Shown here: positions 8,301 through 13,335 of the stretch, piece by piece
How the letters are laid out: the number at the start of each line of letters is the position of its first letter
How positions within the stretch are numbered: the stretch's first letter is position 1
Assembly: GCA_021796015.1 (NCBI GenBank)
Contig: JAJYOT010000049.1
Location: 1 to 13,335 of the forward strand
Length of the DNA: 13,335 nt
From: a bacterium
GTDB lineage: Bacteria; Elusimicrobiota; Elusimicrobia; UBA1565; UBA9628
Direction: 5' to 3'
Notes under the pieces: model-generated
Told to the model about the DNA's origin: nothing
Databases searched by the model: none
What the model saw: the letters and a program-made list of their open reading frames with translations, nothing else
Made by a program: the position numbers and the translations under genes

Positions 8301-8723
8301 AGAATCCATGTGAACCTTGACACGGCTAAATTCGACCGGAAGCCCTTGATAGGTTTGTTGGTAGAGAACGTGCATATGGCCCGGGGCAGAGTTTTCGTTT
8401 AAAAACTGAAGCTCGGTGGGATTGAGATTGAGATTCTTTCCGACCGCCGCAAGAAAAGAATCCGCCGCAACCTTGGGACGCACTTTTGAAAAACTGGGAG
8501 ACGCCATCCGAACTCCGACCGCATGACTAGGAAAATGAGAGTGATTGTAGGAATAAATATAAGGAGAGGAAGCGCCGGCGGAAAAGATAGGCGGTCTCGG
8601 AAAAACTTTATTGAGCCCAAAGCGTTGAATGTCGGTTTGAGATTTAGAAGAAGCCTTAAAAGCAAAGAGCGGGCTGAGGATCAAAAGGTAAGCGAAAAAG
8701 ACAAGGAATAAATTTTTTCTCAC
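5304..8723 (-). CDS. Exported M4/M36-type zinc metallopeptidase with FTP propeptide and FlgD-Ig/T9SS-like C-terminal domain
   Basis: 1139 residues. The start is GTG (8723-8721) with a purine-rich Shine-Dalgarno region GGGGAAGGG (8735-8727). The GTG overlaps the TGA of the upstream HEAT gene by 4 bp, so translation is probably coupled. Domains in order: signal peptide (about 1-22); FTP/PepSY-type propeptide (about 85-230; LYQQTYQGLPVEFSRVKVHM and AWRFLVRKP, YYVDAKTGQIL are typical); a beta-rich region (about 235-470); catalytic domain (about 480-770). The zinc site is complete. H559-E-L-T-H563 is the HExxH motif, and Glu583 in GAISEGNAD lies 20 residues after the second His, as in thermolysin. 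YYHLNLQHDFF and HCDGEFF..SMWEI resemble family M36 (fungalysin). A PPC-like beta domain (about 775-910), an Ig-like segment (about 915-1045) and a FlgD-Ig/type A sorting-like domain (about 1050-1139; NIFNP, WNGKN, GIYLVRV, KILKVAVVK) follow. It is probably a self-processed secreted or surface protease. Confidence 0.92.
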   Translation of the reverse strand: MRKNLFLVFFAYLLILSPLFAFKASSKSQTDIQRFGLNKVFPRPPIFSAGASSPYIYSYNHSHFPSHAVGVRMASPSFSKVRPKVAADSFLAAVGKNLNLNPTELQFLNENSAPGHMHVLYQQTYQGLPVEFSRVKVHMDSVGAVLRLDSNFLPNIQINTSPSIPSSQAAQTVFQDSGGNPVTPTLVIFPDLATGAPHLAWRFLVRKPQHLWRYYVDAKTGQILLRYDVFESAGFSGNVQGMVFDVDPQQQLQNPACSGVVPPCFATRPFENEWVYVGGSSYRTTTDQSGNYSSAQNGEVFTMLQGQNINVSSYFGANAWYVNEGGAWNDIPESISYGPSPASTPGGIISSQTINIPLALNAVGFLPVFSSLNVGASLTSATGENFGIVTDDELLILDSNGNLVASYVGNLTPSRVTSFNGTISVGNSDSVLLAEQPASPGGDSYSIVSSSYLVLSNPTVTGANNNVIWASTMTPSGMEGELSLYYHLNLQHDFFSQVLGPTLSSEFLSGRASALAFFGPNMTNAFYDPQDDNVWFGDGGQPINPPLDIMTDDATVPHHELTHYLVQKIWPITNFGQSGAISEGNADFWSANSLNDPGIGYYVNGETPANGPVRNLCGSSTDSNNGCSAFGGMVDSCRNVQPAVYSSATWEGEIHCDGEFFSQSMWEIRGKEIARDGACTAAELSTPPSSPSNQLNCPAINCISQLEMNALLFFPESFEEMEQALLDANSMGLAPACSFTSASNIASDILASFQDHGISLCSYPQVNSNDPYCNSGFGTALDVSTMSTVTATLYPAGEQDFYTFAAAPGPINITLYLSSSTANPGYYKGYQMTLLDSNHDIITTVAPSFNGLNTLDGYCMVNDCEVTASSIQLSYTSSGGRFFLDVTGGNDGSDSVSGASSLNPYTLDFSFPQINALSANVVSAAVNQDLISFQVTIASNVSASQLGSEVHLQTPQYFFAYAQLRDQSQNILAGTQTSPVSPSNYLTLISSTDTNGQISGSVQIQNNFSTRFPAVGTVYLEVFGYDVYGSTVSMGLSGPLNLGASQTDASAWNNIFNPLKGQEATIKYQIQQAGNVSIKAYTMNGEEVATLFEGNVSAGSGSVNWNGKNLRGFTVASGIYLVRVAGPGLSKILKVAVVK

Positions 8724-9820
8724 GAACCCTTCCCCAACGTTAAATGTTCCAGAAGAAACGTCGCCGCCTCAATGCGCAAGCGCAAATCGGCATTCGATTT
8801 CATCGTTACAACCAATAAATGGTCTGAACGAAGAGAAGGATCGGCTCCTAAAACGTTGAGGGCCAAGTTTTTCAAATCGGGATCGGGGGCATTGAGAATG
8901 CGTTCGGCTAGATCAAGGCTAATTTTTCGCCCGCGCCGGGCGAGTCCCGCTTGAGCTTCCAGACGAGTATCGGAATTAAGAGAATCCTCGGATATTTTTT
9001 CAAGGGCAGCGACAGAGCCTTTATCCGATAAAAGGGCGAGTCCCGCAAGGGCCTGGGCGCGAACCCGCGGATCCTCATCTTTTAAAGCCGCCGTTAAAAG
9101 CGGCGCGCTTTGAGAGGCCGGAAATCGCGGCAAAACCCGCATGGTTTCTTCCCGAACCTCGACCGCCGGGTCAACAGCCGCGCGAGTCAACTCCTTAAGG
9201 GCCTCGGGGGTCCCAATATCTCCCAAATCCTTGACCGCCGCGACCCTCACCGACACCTCCGGGCTATCCAAGGCGGAATCAAACTCGGCTTCAAAATCGG
9301 CAATCCCCATTCTTGCCAAACCCGCCGCCGCCGCGTCTCTGACTTCCCCGGAAGGATCGTTTAAAAGACTTCTCAACAAAGCTTCCGACTTTTTCCCCTC
9401 AATTTCAAATAATTTTCGAATTGCCAAAACCCGCATTTTATCATGAGCGATGCGGCGGAGTTCTTCCACTGGAGAAGAGTCAGAAGCGCTTTGAGGAGAT
9501 TGACGGATAATGGATTTCAAAACAGAAACCCCCGCAAGGCTATGGAGCTGAAAAAGGCTATAGGCCGCCGCAATACGAACAGAATCATCTTGATCCAATA
9601 AGGCTTGTTTTAAGACCGGGATGGCGGCGGGATTTCCGATAATACCCCAGGCTCTGGCCGCTTGAGAGCGGACGCGCGAATCCGAATTCGACAAGGAGCC
9701 GGATAAGAGTTTCAGAGCCTCTTTTCCGTCCGCCCGCAAATCCTTGGGCGCGGGAGACCCCGCGAAAACAAAGCTTGTTCCAAACATGAAAAACGCTAAA
9801 CACAGATTTAATTGGTTCAT
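8720..9820 (-). CDS. Exported HEAT-repeat protein
   Basis: 366 residues from the ATG at 9820-9818. This start follows AAGGGG at 8-base spacing and gives a signal peptide (MNQLNLCLAFFMFGTSFVFA, cleaved near AGS). An alternative ATG at 9841 would add 7 residues (MRKGARK) with a more basic n-region but has no clear ribosome site. The mature part (about 25-366) is built of helical repeats of about 30 residues with the HEAT pattern D..VR..AA..L...G. Clear copies start near 46 (SRVRSQAARAWGIIG), 79 (SVRIAAAYSLF), 158 (EVRDAAAAGLARMG), 189 (SVRVAAVKDLGDIG), 220 (EVREETMRVL), 251 (RVRAQALAGLALL) and 345 (LRLRIEAATFLLEHL). HEAT solenoids are protein-binding scaffolds, and no catalytic motif is seen. 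It heads the operon and overlaps the metallopeptidase start by 4 bp. An exported adaptor or chaperone for the protease or barrel is my inference. Confidence 0.88.
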   Translation of the reverse strand: MNQLNLCLAFFMFGTSFVFAGSPAPKDLRADGKEALKLLSGSLSNSDSRVRSQAARAWGIIGNPAAIPVLKQALLDQDDSVRIAAAYSLFQLHSLAGVSVLKSIIRQSPQSASDSSPVEELRRIAHDKMRVLAIRKLFEIEGKKSEALLRSLLNDPSGEVRDAAAAGLARMGIADFEAEFDSALDSPEVSVRVAAVKDLGDIGTPEALKELTRAAVDPAVEVREETMRVLPRFPASQSAPLLTAALKDEDPRVRAQALAGLALLSDKGSVAALEKISEDSLNSDTRLEAQAGLARRGRKISLDLAERILNAPDPDLKNLALNVLGADPSLRSDHLLVVTMKSNADLRLRIEAATFLLEHLTLGKGS

Positions 9821-9893
9821 TTTTCTAGCCCCTTTTCTCATAAGCCTAAGGTCGGGACAAGGCCGTCCCAAAGGTTCATAAGGCAAGGCATAG

Positions 9894-9921
9894 CCTATAA
9901 AAGTATGACGGAAAAAACCAA
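9894..9921 (-). promoter_or_regulatory. Weak candidate promoter for the HEAT-protease-PorV operon
   Basis: On the minus strand TTGGTT (9921-9916) is followed after 16 bases by TATAGG (9899-9894). These match the sigma70 consensus at 3 and 4 of 6 positions. Transcription would begin near 9887, giving a leader of about 67 nt. The match is poor and the AT-rich surroundings make chance likely. I report it because some promoter must lie in this 192-bp divergent region. Confidence 0.22.
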
Positions 9922-9987
9922 CTTTTCGGTTTCCAGAATATTACAGAAAATAATTCGCGCCAAACGCCTAATTTCTTGTTCTTTTTG

Positions 9988-9993
9988 TATACT
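9988..9993 (+). promoter_or_regulatory. Candidate -10 element for pilT
   Basis: TATACT matches TATAAT at 5 of 6 positions and lies 25 bases before the pilT start codon. No recognisable -35 hexamer is found at 16-18 bases upstream. The transcript would start near 10000, which places the Shine-Dalgarno site almost at its 5' end, so the true promoter may be elsewhere in 9900-9985. Confidence 0.28.
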
Positions 9994-10000
9994 TTTAAAA

Positions 10001-10006
10001 AAGGAG
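10001..10006 (+). promoter_or_regulatory. Ribosome binding site fixing the pilT start
   Basis: AAGGAG lies 6 bases before the ATG at 10013. The frame is open back to 9812, but the extra 67 residues match no PilT N-terminus. The product from 10013 starts MAELTEILAMAVQQKASDI, as PilT proteins do. Confidence 0.82.
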
Positions 10007-10012
10007 AATCTC

Positions 10013-11113
10013 ATGGCGGAATTAACTGAAATTTTAGCGATGGCCGTTCAGCAAAAAGCCAGCGACATTCTTCTCGCCCCTCATCAGCCGGCTAATGCCC
10101 GTATCCACGGCGTCATCCGCCCCTTGCCCGGCATTACTCCCCCGGACGCCGCCGAATGTAAAAGGTGGGTTTTTTCCGCCCTGACCCCAACCCAGCAAAA
10201 AGACTTTGAGCGCGAGCACGAGCTTGATTTTGCCTTTAGCGTCAAGGGCGTGGGACGTTTTAGAACCAACGTTTTTCTTCAAGCCTACGGAGTTGCCGCC
10301 GCATTTCGACATATCCCGAGCATCATTCCAACACCGGAACAAATCGGCCTCAATCAAACCATTTTAAACCTTTGCAATCTGCCCCGAGGCCTCGTTCTGG
10401 TCACCGGACCGACCGGATCAGGAAAAACAAGCACCTTAGCCGCGATGATCGAACGAATCAACGCCAATCAGCACAAGCACATCTTAACCATCGAAGACCC
10501 TATTGAATTTCTCTATCAGAGTAAAAATTCCCTCGTCAATCAACGGGAAGTGGGCGTTCATACCGGTTCCTTTAGCCGCGCTCTTAAATACGCTCTCCGC
10601 CAAAACCCGGACGTCATCTTAGTTGGAGAAATGCGCGACCGCGAAACCATGGCCCTGGCCTTGGCCGCGGCGGAAACGGGACATCTCTGCTTTTCGACCC
10701 TTCACACCCGGGATGCCGCTTCCACCGTCAACCGCATCATCGAGGAATTTCCCAGCGATCAGCAAAACAGCCTTCGTATCATTCTCTGTTCGGTCTTAGC
10801 CGGAGTCATTTGTCAGACGCTTCTTCCCCGCAAAGGCGGCGGTATGGCTTGCGCGAGAGAAGTGATGATCATGAATTCCGCTGTTTCTAAATTAATCCAG
10901 GACAACAAACTCAGCCAAATTAACGGCGCGATAGAAACCGGATCCGCCAGCGGCATGTTTTCTCTCAACCAGGATTTAGCGAAACTCGTCAATTCCGGCC
11001 AGGTCACCATGGAAGAGGCCATGCTCAAGTCCATGGACCCGCAAATGTTGCACAAGCTCATCGCCTCAACTGGAGACGGAAGTTTTGGTTCGTTCCAAAG
11101 CTTGTCTCGCTAA
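10013..11113 (+). CDS. pilT: Type IV pilus retraction ATPase PilT family
   Basis: 366 residues, close to the usual 340-370 of PilT. The N-terminal PAS-like domain (about 1-100) contains the KASDILL and F..E.ELDFAF motifs. The C-terminal RecA-like domain carries Walker A GPTGSGKT (132-139), the Asp box TIEDPIE (159-165), Walker B ILVGEMRD (202-209, catalytic Glu206) and the His box GHLCFSTLHT (223-232, His231). The C-terminal part has the PilT-type KLIQDNKLSQI stretch. PilT is a cytoplasmic hexameric motor at the inner-membrane base of the pilus. It depolymerises pilin during retraction, powering twitching and DNA uptake. All motor motifs are intact. No other pilus gene is in the window, so PilU or a related retraction ATPase remains possible. 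The gene ends 3 bp from the stop of purNH, which converges on it. Confidence 0.93.
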   Translation: MAELTEILAMAVQQKASDILLAPHQPANARIHGVIRPLPGITPPDAAECKRWVFSALTPTQQKDFEREHELDFAFSVKGVGRFRTNVFLQAYGVAAAFRHIPSIIPTPEQIGLNQTILNLCNLPRGLVLVTGPTGSGKTSTLAAMIERINANQHKHILTIEDPIEFLYQSKNSLVNQREVGVHTGSFSRALKYALRQNPDVILVGEMRDRETMALALAAAETGHLCFSTLHTRDAASTVNRIIEEFPSDQQNSLRIILCSVLAGVICQTLLPRKGGGMACAREVMIMNSAVSKLIQDNKLSQINGAIETGSASGMFSLNQDLAKLVNSGQVTMEEAMLKSMDPQMLHKLIASTGDGSFGSFQSLSR

Positions 11114-11116
11114 CAG

Positions 11117-13285
11117 TTAGTGACGGAAATGCCGAATTCCGGTCAAAATCATCGCGAGATGATGCTGGTCCGCCGCAGAAATGACTTCTGAATCGCGGAC
11201 GGAACCTCCGGGATGAATAATCGCAGAAATACCCAAGGATGCGGCGGCTTCAATCCCGTCGGCAAATGGGAAAAAAGCATCCGAGGCTAAAACCAAGGGA
11301 CTTGGTTCGGGATGATTTTTAAGCCACATTTTATATTTCACTCCCGCCAGATGAACCGAATCAACCCTAGACATTTGTCCGGCCCCAAGCCCTACGGTGA
11401 AACCCGGGCCGGCAAGCGCGATCGCGTTTGACCTTACGTGCTTTGAAACCACCCAGGCAAAACGCAAAGCCATTTCCTCTTGAGCGTTCGGTTTGCGTTT
11501 GGAAACAATTTTCCAATCTTTTCCCAGAACTACCGCATCTGGTTCTCCAGCCAATATCTCAGTTCCTAAAGATCGCCATTGAATTTTTAAATCCCGTTTG
11601 AGCTTTCGGCGAAGGATTCTGAGATTTGGTTTTTTCATGAGAAGGGTCAAAGCCCCTGAATCAAAATCAACAGCCTCGATGACTTCCACAAAACGGTTCG
11701 CTAATTTTTCCGCGATCTCAACTCCTACGATTTGATTAAAGGCCAGAATCGATCCAAAAGCGGAGATCGGATCAGCCTCCCAAGCGCGATCGAAAGACTC
11801 AAGCAAGGTCTTTTGCGCGGCTACGCCGCTGGGGGTGGCGTGTTTAAAAATCGCGCAGGCGGGACCGTCAAAATCTGACACACAATCCCAGGCGCAATAA
11901 GCGTCTAAAAGATTGTTGTAGGAAAGTTCCTTCCCTGAGAGTTGTTCAAAACTGGGCTCATCGCCCAGTCTCCGGTAAAGAGCCGCCTTTTGATGCGGGT
12001 TCTCTCCATAGCGAAGTCCTTGAACTTTAGAAAGCCTCAAATTCAAAACTTGTGGAAACTCTTCTTTCTCTATTTGGAAAAACTCCGCGATTGACGCATC
12101 ATAAGAAGCGGTATGTTCAAAAGCTTGCTGGGACAAGGCCTGGCGCCGAGACAAGCTTAATCTTCCCTCCCCCATTTCTAGCTCCTTAAGAATTTCCGGG
12201 TAATCCTTGGGAGAAACGACCGTCGAAATGGAGTCAAAATTTTTCGCGGCCGCGCGAATCAAGGCCGCTCCCCCAATATCAATCTGCTCGACAACCTCCG
12301 GCTCAAAAGCCGAGACCGCTTTTTGGGCGGCGTCCGAAAACGGATAGAGATTTACGCAAACTAAATCAAAAGGCGCAATGGAGAGTTTTTTCGCTTCGGC
12401 GGCGTCTTCCTGATTTTTGCGCCGCATCAAGATTCCGCCGAAAATCAACGGATGAAGAGTTTTCACTCGACCGGAAAAAACCTCCGGAAACCCCGTCACT
12501 TCCTCGACTGTCGTAACGGGAATTCCATTATTTTTAAGAACCTCGGCCGTTCCGGAAGAAGAAACAATCTCAAAACCTAGACCGACCAGTCCCTTGGCAA
12601 AGGCGACAATGCCTCTTTTATCCGAAACCGAGATTAGAGCGCGTTTTTTAAGGCCTGAGTCTTTCGATGGTTTTATCCGCACGCCTGTTTTAAGCAATTC
12701 GACTTTTCCTTCACAAAAAAGACGAACGGCCTTGGGATAAAGGCGATGCTCGGCCTCCAAGACTCTCTCTGAAAGGCTTTTCGCGTCATCCGAATCAAAA
12801 ACCGAAACCGCCTCCTGAAGAATGATTTTTCCGCGATCATATTCCTCGTCAATTAAGTGAACCGTGCAACCGGAAACGCGCACGCCGGATTTAACGACCT
12901 CTTCATGAACTAGAATTCCATAAAAACCTTTTCCCCCAAAAGCCGGCAAAAGAGACGGATGGATGTTTAGAATTTTCCAAGGGAAAGCCTTGATCATTTT
13001 TGGCCCGATTTGAGTCATAAACCCCGCCAGACAAATTAAATCAATCTCCCGTTTTTGACACTCATCAACCAGTCTTTGATCGTAATCCTCTGAATTTTTA
13101 AAATCCGCAGGTTTTAAGATCAAGGATTCAATTCCCAACAAAGCGGCCCGCTTAAGAACCCCGGCTTTTTCTAAACTAGAAACAAGAAAAATGATTTCAC
13201 CGCCCAAAAGCCCCGCCTTCGCCGCATCTGCCAAGGCCTGAAAATTGCTCCCGTCTCCAGAGGCAAAAACAGCGATTTTTTTCAT
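11117..13285 (-). CDS. purNH: Fused PurN-PurH: GAR transformylase plus AICAR transformylase/IMP cyclohydrolase
   Basis: 722 residues in one uninterrupted frame. Residues about 1-203 are PurN (10-formyl-THF-dependent formylation of GAR). They show SGDGSNFQA (9-17), NIHPSLLPAFGGKGFYG (107-123, with Asn107 and His109) and Asp146 in HLIDEEYDRG, matching the E. coli catalytic triad Asn106/His108/Asp144. Residues about 213-722 (510 residues, full PurH length) are the bifunctional enzyme for the last two steps to IMP. The MGS-like cyclohydrolase domain begins KKRALISVSDKRGI (213-226) and has GRVKTLHP. The AICAR transformylase part has RYGENPHQ (425-432), KHATPSGVA (481-489, Lys481-His482) and a C-terminal HPGGSVRD. 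The linker (204-212) is short, with no internal ATG or ribosome site, so a fusion is expected. The start ATG overlaps the upstream stop as ATGA, implying co-translation with the purM-like gene. The product is cytoplasmic. Confidence 0.95.
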   Translation of the reverse strand: MKKIAVFASGDGSNFQALADAAKAGLLGGEIIFLVSSLEKAGVLKRAALLGIESLILKPADFKNSEDYDQRLVDECQKREIDLICLAGFMTQIGPKMIKAFPWKILNIHPSLLPAFGGKGFYGILVHEEVVKSGVRVSGCTVHLIDEEYDRGKIILQEAVSVFDSDDAKSLSERVLEAEHRLYPKAVRLFCEGKVELLKTGVRIKPSKDSGLKKRALISVSDKRGIVAFAKGLVGLGFEIVSSSGTAEVLKNNGIPVTTVEEVTGFPEVFSGRVKTLHPLIFGGILMRRKNQEDAAEAKKLSIAPFDLVCVNLYPFSDAAQKAVSAFEPEVVEQIDIGGAALIRAAAKNFDSISTVVSPKDYPEILKELEMGEGRLSLSRRQALSQQAFEHTASYDASIAEFFQIEKEEFPQVLNLRLSKVQGLRYGENPHQKAALYRRLGDEPSFEQLSGKELSYNNLLDAYCAWDCVSDFDGPACAIFKHATPSGVAAQKTLLESFDRAWEADPISAFGSILAFNQIVGVEIAEKLANRFVEVIEAVDFDSGALTLLMKKPNLRILRRKLKRDLKIQWRSLGTEILAGEPDAVVLGKDWKIVSKRKPNAQEEMALRFAWVVSKHVRSNAIALAGPGFTVGLGAGQMSRVDSVHLAGVKYKMWLKNHPEPSPLVLASDAFFPFADGIEAAASLGISAIIHPGGSVRDSEVISAADQHHLAMILTGIRHFRH

Positions 13286-13335
13286 AGGACTTCAACTCCG
13301 GTTTTTCCAGGTCGAATTTCCCCGGCGACAAACGC
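13282..13335 (-). CDS. purM: C-terminal end of a probable PurM (AIR synthetase), cut by the window edge
   Basis: Only the last 17 codons and the TGA are visible: AFVAGEIRPGKTGVEVL. PurM (phosphoribosylformylglycinamidine cyclo-ligase) proteins commonly end in an 'A..IGE(I/V)..G..GVE' strand, and purM next to purN is a classical order. The identification therefore rests on a short motif plus context. The TGA overlaps the purNH ATG by 4 bp (13282-13285), the usual sign of translational coupling. PurM closes the imidazole ring of AIR, three steps after PurN. Confidence 0.6.
   Translation of the reverse strand, partial: AFVAGEIRPGKTGVEVL

Noticed and set aside
9812..10012. An N-terminal extension of PilT by 67 residues
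   Set aside because: It is not PilT-like, spans the divergent promoter region, and a good ribosome site precedes the ATG at 10013.
1..13335. CRISPR array, tRNA, rRNA or transposable element
   Set aside because: No regularly spaced repeats, cloverleaf sequences, rRNA signatures, transposase motifs or terminal inverted repeats were seen; nearly all the window is accounted for by ordinary genes.

Overview
The window is a densely coded bacterial segment (about half G+C by eye) with nine genes, two of them cut by the window edges. No rRNA, tRNA, CRISPR array or insertion sequence is visible. The gene content points to a Gram-negative didermic lineage with an outer membrane: two PorV/PorQ-type beta-barrel proteins, an exported metallopeptidase ending in a FlgD-Ig/type IX secretion-like tail, a DUF2723 (TMEM260-like) membrane protein, a solo SWIB-domain protein and a type IV pilus PilT ATPase. 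Together these resemble Elusimicrobiota or a neighbouring FCB/Omnitrophota-like candidate phylum. This placement is an inference from gene families, not a phylogeny.

Layout. Positions 1-990 (+) hold the C-terminal part of a DUF2723-type membrane protein. At 1024-2397 (+) is a PorV/PorQ-like barrel carrying a long coiled-coil tail. A convergent hairpin terminator (2396-2423) separates it from a small SWIB gene (2441-2698, -). A 155-bp divergent intergenic region follows, then a secreted subtilisin-like S8 protease (2854-4140, +). Facing it is a compact minus-strand operon, read from 9820 down to 4147: an exported HEAT-repeat protein, a 1139-residue M4/M36-type zinc metallopeptidase (4-bp overlap with the HEAT gene), and a second PorV/PorQ-like protein (17 bp further on). 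A 192-bp divergent region separates this operon from pilT (10013-11113, +). pilT runs convergently into a fused purN-purH gene (11117-13285, -). Its start overlaps by 4 bp the stop of a gene whose last 17 residues look like PurM.

How the genes may work together. The minus-strand operon is the most interesting part. It couples an exported protease with a FlgD-Ig/T9SS-like C-terminal domain to a PorV homologue. In characterised type IX secretion, PorV is the outer-membrane shuttle that collects CTD-bearing cargo. An exported HEAT-repeat protein is translationally coupled to them and could be an adaptor or chaperone. This suggests a dedicated cargo/shuttle/scaffold module. The purM-purNH pair forms a purine-biosynthesis operon in which both 10-formyl-THF-dependent transformylations sit on one polypeptide.
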